Below, piece after piece: positions 49,536 to 57,742 of a stretch of DNA of 60,491 bases. Position numbers and translations under genes: made by a program. The notes beneath the pieces are model-generated. The model had not been told where the DNA came from, searched no databases, and was given only the letters and a program-made list of their open reading frames with translations. Origin of the DNA: Eubacterium sp. (GTDB taxonomy: Bacteria; Bacillota; Clostridia; Lachnospirales; Lachnospiraceae); NCBI GenBank assembly GCA_022764265.1, contig JALERO010000054.1, positions 1 through 60,491 on the forward strand, given 5' to 3'. Position 1 is the stretch's first letter; each line of letters starts with the position of its first letter.

Positions 49536-50267
49536 ATGAAAGAAAAAATGAACCGTCTATGTGGGAGAATTCAATTCCTTTCCGGGGCAAGGCTGAAGGC
49601 AATTGCAATGATTTCGATGCTTTTAGATCATGTAAATAAGGGACTGATTTATCCCAATTTAGTATCCGGTGAAGGTACTCTTGCAACTGTGAGTAATCTG
49701 TTTGATATTATCGGCAGAATTGCCTTTCCGCTATTTTGTTTCTTGCTGGTAGAGGGTTATTTCAACACGCGAAACAGAAAGAAATATCTGCTTTATTTGC
49801 TGATATTTGGTGTGATCTCCGAAGTGCCCTTTGACATGAGTACAACGGCAAGTTTGTATAATATGAACTGGAATAACGTCATGTTTACCCTTGCTCTTGT
49901 ACTTATTACTATTTGGAGTATAGATGTATTAAAAGAAAAGATGAAAAACAGACCAAAAGTGCAATGGTATGCTGTGTCCATTTTCATTGTGATCATCGCT
50001 TGCGTCATTTCTATGTATTTTAGCCTGGATTACGAGCATCATGCGATTCTAATCGGCTATTTCTTTTATCTGTTCCATGATGTGCGACTTCTTGCCGTAC
50101 CTTTCGGCTATGCATCCATGTATACACAGCCTTGGGCGCTTGTGGGATTTGGCCTGACACTTGCCTATAACGGCGAGCGAGGCAAACAGAATAAAATGCT
50201 GAATTATTGGTTTTATCCGGTGCATTTACTTGTGATTGGGATACTGCGGTTTTATTTTGGTTTGTGA
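49536..50267 (+). CDS. TraX-family membrane protein
   Basis: LSGARLKAIAMISMLLDHVNKGL; GRIAFPLFCFLLVEGYFNTRNRKKYLLYLLIFGVISEVPFD; start 49536 after GGAGAA. Confidence 0.88.
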   Translation: MKEKMNRLCGRIQFLSGARLKAIAMISMLLDHVNKGLIYPNLVSGEGTLATVSNLFDIIGRIAFPLFCFLLVEGYFNTRNRKKYLLYLLIFGVISEVPFDMSTTASLYNMNWNNVMFTLALVLITIWSIDVLKEKMKNRPKVQWYAVSIFIVIIACVISMYFSLDYEHHAILIGYFFYLFHDVRLLAVPFGYASMYTQPWALVGFGLTLAYNGERGKQNKMLNYWFYPVHLLVIGILRFYFGL

Positions 50268-50316
50268 GTTATTCTGCTTTTTGTGGATAATAGCTACGTT
50301 TTCTGTCAATAAAGAA

Positions 50317-50360
50317 AGGCCGTTTACAATAGCACTTTTTAATTGCTAATGCAACGGCCT
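50317..50360. terminator. Two-level hairpin between convergent genes
   Basis: AGGCCGTT-tacaa-TAGCA ... TGCTA-atgc-AACGGCCT. Confidence 0.6.
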
Positions 50361-50378
50361 ATAACTCATTTATATCCA

Positions 50379-50879
50379 TTAATCAATAAACTGTACGTCT
50401 AATGCATATCCATTAGCAACGCCAGCTACCATCGGTTGATATATTTCCCATACAGATAATTTTGCCATCCGGTCAGCTTTTTCTTGGATATTATCTGCAT
50501 CAAGTTTTTCTTCCATTCGCTTTTTCGCTTCAGAATATAGTTTTTTTGATTCATCGTCATTCATACTCAACTCACCAAATGCTAGTAATCCCTTTTGGGT
50601 ATCTCCAATTTCCATTTCTTCTAAAGGAATATCTATTTCCATAGCAGCATGAGGAATTTTCAAAATTACGGTCTGATTTTCTTCATCTAATAATATGCAA
50701 TTGTTAGTTAACTTCCCCAAATCAACTGTATATGTTGCAATGCCATGATAGGTATAATATTTTGATTTTGAAAACAATTTTATTTTTGCTAAACCTGCTT
50801 TTGTTAATTCTACCATTTCAGACATGTCTTGTGAAAAAACCTCAAGTTTTTTTAATTGTGAAGAATCACCCAAAATCAC
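50379..50879 (-). pseudogene. DUF4230-like protein, probably N-terminally truncated
   Basis: ITYP-like core LFSKSKYYTYHGIATYTVDL...LLAFGELSMNDDESKKLYSEAKKRMEEKL...AKLSVWEIYQP. Frame stays open and family-like (NNGVLGYTVADFSEV) upstream of the first start codon (GTG 50879) up to an in-frame TGA at 50937-50939. Confidence 0.6.
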
Positions 50880-50943
50880 CTCAGAAAAATCTGCAACGGT
50901 ATATCCAAGTACACCGTTATTTTCTAAAGTTAAAATTCACATT

Positions 50944-51111
50944 TTGACACGAAAAAGTGTAGTATATATGTACGTTGTTTGAAATATAATTCCAGAAATG
51001 GATGGAGATATAAAAGATTACTCAAATTTGAAGAATGAAAAAAACACCGCTTGATGGCTAGGTGAGCGATGTTTTTCAACCATCCGGCTAAAAGGAGGAG
51101 GTCCGGAAGGT
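50944..51111. ncRNA. Putative convergent small-RNA/type-I TA-like remnant with bidirectional terminator
   Basis: TTGACA at 50944-50949 with downstream TATATG/TATGTA; hairpin AAAAACACCGCT (51040-51051)/AGCGATGTTTTT (51065-51076) with A and T tracts on both sides; second hairpin ACCATCCGG/CCGGAAGGT (51079-51111). Confidence 0.4.
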
Positions 51112-51158
51112 AGGTATAATTTAATTGAATCGTTGAGAAATAGTTGAAACCCAATATC

Positions 51159-51172
51159 TGAAATCGATTTCA
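51159..51172. promoter_or_regulatory. Perfect 14-bp palindrome, candidate operator 1
   Basis: TGAAATCGATTTCA. Confidence 0.45.
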
Positions 51173-51418
51173 TCTATCGACATTATAATATAACATCTGC
51201 GTCAAAAAGTCTATACAATAGTTTTACAAAAAAATAATGAGATTTTTCAATTTTCTAAGCAATCTCGACAAAAAATGATAAAATAATGCCAAGTTAAGGG
51301 AAATAATTGAAGGAAGATAATGGGAAAAGAAGTTTCTTTATGGTTTAACGAGGAAATAAATGTCGGATTAAGGTAAATAAAAAACATAGATGACAAGAAT
51401 GTAATGGTGTTGATATAA

Positions 51419-51432
51419 CGAAATCAATTTCA
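51419..51432. promoter_or_regulatory. Near-palindrome, candidate operator 2 next to trp -35
   Basis: CGAAATCAATTTCA, ends 3 bp before TTGACA. Confidence 0.45.
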
Positions 51433-51435
51433 TGG

Positions 51436-51464
51436 TTGACATATATTTAAAAAATTGCTATACT
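51436..51464 (+). promoter_or_regulatory. trp operon sigma-A promoter
   Basis: TTGACA (51436-51441) - 17 bp - TATACT (51459-51464). Confidence 0.9.
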
Positions 51465-51479
51465 TGCTTTAATACAGTA

Positions 51480-51760
51480 AAGTCTTGGAACAAAAGTAGT
51501 ACTTTCTTGATGGATCATGACAGAGAGTCGGGTAGGTGAGAGCCGATATGGGAAGCAGAAAGGAATGGATTTGGGAGATGCAAGGTGAAGTAACAGTAGC
51601 TGATGCCGCGTCCTCGCGTTACAGGGGTATGATATCGATTAAGTTCTGTATCTGAAATGAGTGAATCACATAGCTTTCCGTTTTATGGGAATAGTTATAT
51701 GATTAATAAGGGTGGCACCGCGGATTATTCGTCCCTGACTTTTTAGTCAGGGACTTTTTT
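51480..51760 (+). promoter_or_regulatory. T-box riboswitch, Trp-type (specifier UGG), with terminator
   Basis: AGTAGTA-like stem I features, candidate specifier TGG at 51566-51568, T-box AAGGGTGGCACCGCGG at ~51708-51723, terminator GTCCCTGACTttttAGTCAGGGACTTTTTT (51731-51760), directly upstream of trpE. Confidence 0.93.
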
Positions 51761-51844
51761 CGTATATAGCTAAAACCGTGCAGCAGAATGAATACGAATG
51801 TAAACGATGTGCTCGCACAGGAGGATGCACAGAAAGGAGAGACA

Positions 51845-53257
51845 ATGAAGCGGATTCGAAGAGCTTACAGCAAAACAGTGAGTATTATTAATGAGACGGC
51901 TGTGGATATTTACAGTAGTTTTGTGGGAGAAGGAAAAGGGTTTTTACTTGAGAGTTACGACAAAAACTATGACCGTTATGTATTTATGGGGAAAAATCCG
52001 GAGGAAATTATTCAGACCGAGAAGAATCGTCTGCTGATTCACAGAAAAGATGGCACGACCATGGGAATGGAAGGGAATCCGATGGATTTATTGAAGGTCT
52101 ATTACAGTGATTTTGAGATCCGCCAGGATGGAACGCCATTGGCTTTTACCGGTGGTCTGGTGGGAGCCCTGGGATATGATTTTGTAAGATATCAGGAGAC
52201 ATTGCCGGACAATAATCCGGATGAGATTGGAATTGATACGATTCAGCTGATGCTGGTTACTGAATTTTTATCCATTGACCATATGGCAGAAACTATGACT
52301 GCTGTAGTCATTGAAGAAGATAATACAGAGGGACGGGAGAGAGCCACAAAGCGTTGTGAAGAAATGATCAAGGAAGCTCTTAACGTAACGCAAAAATCAT
52401 CATCAAATAATTTTGAGCCCGATGGAGTAATCGTAAAGCAGTCGGATACATTGGAGCAGTATTGTCGTAAAGTGGAGAAAATAAAAGAATATATTGTGGA
52501 GGGCCATGTGTTCCAGACCGTGCTCTCCCAACGATGGACTGTAGAAACAAAACAGAAAGGGTTTGATTTATATCAGGAGCTTCGTGAACTCAACCCTTCT
52601 CCTTATATGTATTATTTTAATTTCGGTGATTTTGAGATTATCGGAAGTTCGCCGGAAATGGTGGCAAAGCATAAAGATAATCTGGTAACGACCTGTCCGA
52701 TTGCCGGAACCAGACCCCGGGGAAAAAACGAAGAGGAAGATAGAGCACTGGAAGAAAGTCTTTTGAAGGATCCGAAAGAAAAAGCGGAGCATGTGATGCT
52801 GGTGGATCTGGCAAGAAATGATATGGGGCGTATCGCAGAGTTTGGAAGTGTTAAAGTAAAGGATTTCATGCATATTCAGAGATATTCCCACGTCATGCAT
52901 CTGGTCACCTTTGTGGAAGGCAGAAAACGGAAAGAATTTCACCCGATTGATCTCATTTACTCCTTCCTTCCGGCGGGAACCCTGAGCGGTGCCCCGAAGG
53001 TTCGAGCAATGGAAATCATTGACGAGCTGGAGGAAGTGCGAAGAGGCCTTTACGGCGGTGCGGTGGGCTACATTGATTTTAACGGAAACATGGATTTCTG
53101 TATTACCATCCGCACCATGATCAAAAAAGGCAATCTGGTTTATTTGCAGGCAGGAGCCGGTATTGTGGCGGATAGTGATCCGGTCAGTGAATACAAGGAA
53201 TGCTGCAATAAGGTGCGCGCCCTCGCGAAAGTTTTAGTACAGGAGGAAAATTTATGA
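51845..53257 (+). CDS. trpE: Anthranilate synthase component I
   Basis: VFQTVLSQRW; CPIAGTRPRG; DLARNDMGRIAEFGSV; LPAGTLSGAPKVRAMEIIDELE; start 51845 after AAAGGAG. Confidence 0.95.
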   Translation: MKRIRRAYSKTVSIINETAVDIYSSFVGEGKGFLLESYDKNYDRYVFMGKNPEEIIQTEKNRLLIHRKDGTTMGMEGNPMDLLKVYYSDFEIRQDGTPLAFTGGLVGALGYDFVRYQETLPDNNPDEIGIDTIQLMLVTEFLSIDHMAETMTAVVIEEDNTEGRERATKRCEEMIKEALNVTQKSSSNNFEPDGVIVKQSDTLEQYCRKVEKIKEYIVEGHVFQTVLSQRWTVETKQKGFDLYQELRELNPSPYMYYFNFGDFEIIGSSPEMVAKHKDNLVTTCPIAGTRPRGKNEEEDRALEESLLKDPKEKAEHVMLVDLARNDMGRIAEFGSVKVKDFMHIQRYSHVMHLVTFVEGRKRKEFHPIDLIYSFLPAGTLSGAPKVRAMEIIDELEEVRRGLYGGAVGYIDFNGNMDFCITIRTMIKKGNLVYLQAGAGIVADSDPVSEYKECCNKVRALAKVLVQEENL

Positions 53258-53820
53258 TCTTACTCATTGATAATTACGATTCCTTTACTTACAATTTATA
53301 CCAATATATGGGTATTTTCTATAACGATATTAAGGTGGTACGAAACGACCAGATTACAATAGAAGAAATCCGGACGTTGGATCCGGAGCGGATCGTTCTC
53401 TCGCCGGGACCGAAAAGTCCGATGGAAGCCGGAATCTGCATGGATGTGGTAAAAGAATTTTATGACAAAAAGCCAATTCTCGGAATCTGCCTGGGACATC
53501 AGAGTATCGGTGCTGCCTTTGGAGCAAAGATTGTTCATGCAAAGGAGCTGATGCACGGAAAACAATCCCTTATTGAGCATGATGGTACGGGAATCTTTCA
53601 GGGGATTCCGAGTCCGATACATGTGGCAAGATATCACTCCCTGGCAGTGGATGAAAATACATTGCCGGAAGATTTTCAGGTTCTTGCCCGAACGGAGGAT
53701 GGGGAAATCATGGCGATGAAACATAAAACATTTCCGGTGTTGGGAATACAGTTCCATCCGGAGTCCATTTTTACCGATCATGGCAAAAAAATGATTGAGA
53801 ACTTTCTGTTCCATATGTAA
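53254..53820 (+). CDS. trpG: Anthranilate synthase component II (glutamine amidotransferase)
   Basis: IDNYDSFTYNLYQYM; SPGPKSPMEAG; GICLGHQSIG; GIQFHPESI; ATGA overlap with trpE. Confidence 0.96.
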   Translation: MILLIDNYDSFTYNLYQYMGIFYNDIKVVRNDQITIEEIRTLDPERIVLSPGPKSPMEAGICMDVVKEFYDKKPILGICLGHQSIGAAFGAKIVHAKELMHGKQSLIEHDGTGIFQGIPSPIHVARYHSLAVDENTLPEDFQVLARTEDGEIMAMKHKTFPVLGIQFHPESIFTDHGKKMIENFLFHM

Positions 53821-53834
53821 AGGAGGCAACACAT

Positions 53835-54629
53835 ATGATATTGGATGTGATTGTGGAAGATAAGAAAAAACGTCTTCTGGAACAAAAACAAATAATCTCC
53901 GAAGAAAAAATGAAAGAAATGGCGCTGGCTTCTGACCGCCAAAGCATATCTTTTTATGATGCGTTGGCAAAAGGTGGATTATCAATTATCGGAGAATTTA
54001 AAAAGGCTTCTCCAAGTATGGGAAAAATAAAGATGACCATGGAACTGGAAGACCGGATTGAAGAATATAATTCTTCTGTGGATGCTATTTCCTGTCTGAC
54101 GGAAGAAGATCATTTCAGTGGAAGCGTGGAATATTTCAAAAAAATCCGTGCCATTACGCCACTGCCAATGATTCGAAAGGATTTTATCATTGATCCGTAT
54201 CAGATTTATGAAGCAAAGGTGATCGGAGCAGACTGCATTTTGCTGATTGCTGCCATATTAAGCGATGAACAAATGAAGGAATATTATGATCTGGCCACCT
54301 CTCTGGGGATGGATGTGCTGGTGGAAACCCATGACGAGGAGGAAATGAACAGAGCACTCCGCTTACAACCGAAAATTGTCGGTGTAAATAATCGAAATCT
54401 GAAGGATTTTACGATTTCTCTTGATAATACAAAACGATTACGTCCAATGGTGGCGGAAGGAACCGTTTTCGTGTCGGAGAGTGGTGTCACGGAGGATCAA
54501 CATATTCAATTTTTAAAGGAATGCGGGGTAGATGCCCTGTTGATTGGAGGTGCATTCATGCTTTCCGGGGAGCCGAAAGAACTGGCTGGAAAGTGGAAGA
54601 AAATCTATGATGAACAGAAAATTAATTAA
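53835..54629 (+). CDS. trpC: Indole-3-glycerol phosphate synthase
   Basis: IIGEFKKASPSMGKI; CLTEEDHFSGS; RKDFIIDPYQIYEAKVIGADCILLI; GVNNRNLKDF. Confidence 0.97.
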   Translation: MILDVIVEDKKKRLLEQKQIISEEKMKEMALASDRQSISFYDALAKGGLSIIGEFKKASPSMGKIKMTMELEDRIEEYNSSVDAISCLTEEDHFSGSVEYFKKIRAITPLPMIRKDFIIDPYQIYEAKVIGADCILLIAAILSDEQMKEYYDLATSLGMDVLVETHDEEEMNRALRLQPKIVGVNNRNLKDFTISLDNTKRLRPMVAEGTVFVSESGVTEDQHIQFLKECGVDALLIGGAFMLSGEPKELAGKWKKIYDEQKIN

Positions 54630-55239
54630 AATATGTGGAATGACCTGTCTGCAGGACATTGAATATGCCAATGAACTGTTGCCGGAATTTGTAGGATTTG
54701 TCTTGTTTTATCCGAAAAGTAAGCGTAATATTGGGCTGGAAGATGCCGTTATTTTGCGCAGGCAATTAGGGGAGAGGATATATACGGTGGCGGTGACCGT
54801 ATCCCCGACAGTGGAGCAGGTAAAACAGATACAGGAAGCAGGTTTCCATTGCATTCAGATTCACGGGAAAATGTCCGATGAAGTCTATGAAGCTCTTCAG
54901 ATTCCGATTTTCCGCGCTTTTAATGTGACGGATACGGAACAGATGATACAGCTTCAAGATAAAGAGAAGGTCAGAGGCTATGTATTTGATGCGAAAACTC
55001 CAGGCAGCGGAAAGACCTTTGACTGGAATCTTCTTAAAAATGTTGACCGGGGAGATAAGCTGTTGTTTCTGGCAGGAGGAATCGGAGAGCATAATGTGAA
55101 GCAGGCAATTGCCCGGGTCAATCCCGATGTGATTGATGTAAGCTCTGCCGTGGAGAATCCTGATGTGAATGGACGATGCGGTGGAAAGAATAAAGAAAAA
55201 ATGAGAAAAATAATAAGGATGGTGCATGATGAAGAATAA
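54610..55239 (+). CDS. trpF: Phosphoribosylanthranilate isomerase
   Basis: [36 protein letters not shown]-like [17 protein letters not shown]; overlaps trpC and trpB. Confidence 0.95.
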   Translation: MNRKLIKICGMTCLQDIEYANELLPEFVGFVLFYPKSKRNIGLEDAVILRRQLGERIYTVAVTVSPTVEQVKQIQEAGFHCIQIHGKMSDEVYEALQIPIFRAFNVTDTEQMIQLQDKEKVRGYVFDAKTPGSGKTFDWNLLKNVDRGDKLLFLAGGIGEHNVKQAIARVNPDVIDVSSAVENPDVNGRCGGKNKEKMRKIIRMVHDEE

Positions 55240-56410
55240 AAAATACGGTGAATACGGCGGACAATATGTGGCAGAATCTTTGATGAATACTTTAAAAGAA
55301 CTGGAGACCGCTTATCGGGAGGCAATTGCTGACCCGAAATTCATAGAAGAATATCAATATTATCTGAAAGAATATGTGGGAAGGGAGACACCCCTTTACT
55401 ATGCGGCAAAGCTTTCTGAGAAATATGGCACAAAAATTTATCTGAAACGAGAAGATTTGAATCATACCGGAGCTCACAAAATCAATAACGTGATTGGGCA
55501 GATTCTTCTGGCAAAACGAATGGGCAAGAAAAAAGTAATCGCTGAGACCGGTGCGGGACAGCACGGTGTGGCGACTGCGACCGGTGCGGCCTTATTTGGA
55601 ATGGAATGTACCGTATACATGGGAGAAGAGGACATGGAAAGACAAGCATTAAATGTATTTCGTATGGAAATGCTGGGAGCCAAAGTGGAATGCGTAAAGA
55701 CAGGAAGCCGCACCCTGAAGGATGCAACCAATGAGGCAATCCGTACCTGGGCAAAGACCGCAGAAGATACCTTCTATATTATCGGTTCAGCTGTGGGCCC
55801 GCATCCATACCCGGAAATGGTAAAGGAATTCCAGAGAGTCATCAGTGTGGAAACCAAACGGCAGATTTTAGAAAAAGAAGGCAGATTGCCGGATTGTGTC
55901 ATTGCCTGTGTGGGCGGCGGTTCCAATTCCATCGGTATGTTTGCGGAATTCATCGAAGAAAAAGAAGTAGAGCTGATCGGTGTAGAAGCAGCCGGATTTG
56001 GTATTGAGACAGGCAAACATGCCAGTGCATTTGCTGTCGGAAAACCGGGAGTTCTCCACGGAATGCGTTCTTACCTCCTTCAGGATGAAGACGGAAATGT
56101 GCAGATTGCCAGCTCCATCTCAGCCGGATTGGATTATCCGGGTGTGGGACCGGAACATGCTTATCTTCATGATACCGGCCGTGCAACCTATGTCCCAATT
56201 ACCGATGATGAGGCCATGGAAGCATTACTCGAATTATGTAAAGTAGAAGGAATTATTCCAGCCATCGAGAGTGCCCATGCATTGGCCTATGCATTTAAAA
56301 AGGCAAAGACCATGAATCCGGATCAGATTCTTGTCGTGAATTTATCCGGACGAGGAGATAAAGACGTACATACCATCGCAGATTATTTCAAAGACAGGGG
56401 GTATAATTAA
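55226..56410 (+). CDS. trpB: Tryptophan synthase beta chain
   Basis: [42 protein letters not shown]. Confidence 0.98.
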   Translation: MMKNKKYGEYGGQYVAESLMNTLKELETAYREAIADPKFIEEYQYYLKEYVGRETPLYYAAKLSEKYGTKIYLKREDLNHTGAHKINNVIGQILLAKRMGKKKVIAETGAGQHGVATATGAALFGMECTVYMGEEDMERQALNVFRMEMLGAKVECVKTGSRTLKDATNEAIRTWAKTAEDTFYIIGSAVGPHPYPEMVKEFQRVISVETKRQILEKEGRLPDCVIACVGGGSNSIGMFAEFIEEKEVELIGVEAAGFGIETGKHASAFAVGKPGVLHGMRSYLLQDEDGNVQIASSISAGLDYPGVGPEHAYLHDTGRATYVPITDDEAMEALLELCKVEGIIPAIESAHALAYAFKKAKTMNPDQILVVNLSGRGDKDVHTIADYFKDRGYN

Positions 56411-56411
56411 G

Positions 56412-57215
56412 ATGAATCAGACACAAAATCGTATTGAAAAAAGGCTTGCCCAGCTTCAGGCTGAAGGGAAAAAGGCATTTATCACATATATGACGGCAGG
56501 ACTTCCGGATATGGAGACCACCAAAGCATTGATTCGTGCCCAGGAAGAAGCGGGAACAGATATCATTGAGGTGGGAGTACCATTTTCTGACCCGACTGCC
56601 GATGGTCCGGTGATTCAGGATGCCTCCTATCGTTCCATCTGTAATGGTACCAATCTGAAAAAAATATTTGACGCAATTCAGGCAATTCGCATTGATTGTT
56701 GTATTCCAATTGTGTTCATGATGTATTATAATACCATTATGTATTATGGGATTCAGGAATTTGCCGCAAAATGTGCCCAGGTGGGCGTAGACGGACTGAT
56801 CGTGCCGGACCTTCCAAAGGAGGAGCAGGACGAGTTACAGGAGGCACTGGATCAGACAGAGAATGCACCGATTTTGATTCAGCTGGTCTCTCCGGTTTCC
56901 GGAGACCGCATTCCGATGATTCTGGAAAATGCCAGAGGATTTGCATACTGCGTTTCCTCCATGGGGGTAACCGGACAGGCAGCAGATTTCCATAAAAATG
57001 TGAGAGCCTATCTGGAAAATGTAAAAAGCATTTCCAAAATTCCTGTCATGATGGGATTTGGTATCCGGACCGCAGCGGATGTGGAACAATTAAAGGACAC
57101 CATCGACGGCTGTATTGTAGGTACTCATTTTATTCAGCTGATGGAAAAGAATCAATATGATCTGGAAGTGGCGAAGGATTACATCCGTACATTAAAAAAA
57201 GAATTAAATGATTAA
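56412..57215 (+). CDS. trpA: Tryptophan synthase alpha chain
   Basis: FITYMTAGLPDMETT; EVGVPFSDPTADGPVIQDAS; GLIVPDLPKEE; MMGFGIRTAADV. Confidence 0.97.
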   Translation: MNQTQNRIEKRLAQLQAEGKKAFITYMTAGLPDMETTKALIRAQEEAGTDIIEVGVPFSDPTADGPVIQDASYRSICNGTNLKKIFDAIQAIRIDCCIPIVFMMYYNTIMYYGIQEFAAKCAQVGVDGLIVPDLPKEEQDELQEALDQTENAPILIQLVSPVSGDRIPMILENARGFAYCVSSMGVTGQAADFHKNVRAYLENVKSISKIPVMMGFGIRTAADVEQLKDTIDGCIVGTHFIQLMEKNQYDLEVAKDYIRTLKKELND

Positions 57216-57226
57216 AGGATAGGTAA

Positions 57227-57712
57227 ATGAAAAAAGAAGTGAAGACCAATGTCATGCGAATTCTTGAAAAAGAGAAAGTGCCTTATGAAGCCCGATTTTA
57301 TCCCCATGGGAAAGAAGCCGTGGATGGTGTCACTGTGGCAGAGTTGACAGGACAGAATCCGGATCAGGTTTTCAAAACATTGGTGACAGTAAGCAACAAA
57401 AAAGAATATTTTGTATTTGTCATCCCGGTGGCGGAGGAATTGGATCTGAAAAAAGCAGCGAAAGCGGTCGGAGCCAAATCCGTCGAGATGATTCATGTGA
57501 AGGATATCAATAAAATTACCGGATATATCCGAGGAGGATGTTCTCCGGTCGGAATGAAGAAAAAGTATACGACAACTTACCATATTACAGCTGCACAGCA
57601 GCCACAGATCATGGTAAGCGGTGGCAAGATCGGTACGCAGATAGCCTGTGAGCCCGATGCTTTGGTGCGGGTGACAGAAGGGCAGTATGCAGACATCTGC
57701 AAAGATTCGTAA
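57227..57712 (+). CDS. ybaK: Cys-tRNA(Pro)/aminoacyl-tRNA deacylase, YbaK/EbsC type
   Basis: NVMRILEKEKVPYEARFYPH; TLVTVSNKKEYFVFVIPVAEELDLKKAAKAVG; GYIRGGCSPVGMKKKY. Confidence 0.94.
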   Translation: MKKEVKTNVMRILEKEKVPYEARFYPHGKEAVDGVTVAELTGQNPDQVFKTLVTVSNKKEYFVFVIPVAEELDLKKAAKAVGAKSVEMIHVKDINKITGYIRGGCSPVGMKKKYTTTYHITAAQQPQIMVSGGKIGTQIACEPDALVRVTEGQYADICKDS

Positions 57713-57742
57713 CCCTTAAAGATGGAAACCGGAGGTCTGGAA

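Noticed and set aside
49536-50267. TraX as evidence for a conjugative element
   Set aside because: TraX-family proteins are common chromosomal genes in Firmicutes; no relaxase, T4SS, integrase or att-like repeats nearby.
50930-51154. 74-aa - strand ORF (MGFNYFSTIQLNYTYLPDLLLLAGW...)
   Set aside because: Reads through two strong hairpins including a bidirectional terminator, with no RBS or convincing hydrophobic toxin profile; treated as non-coding.
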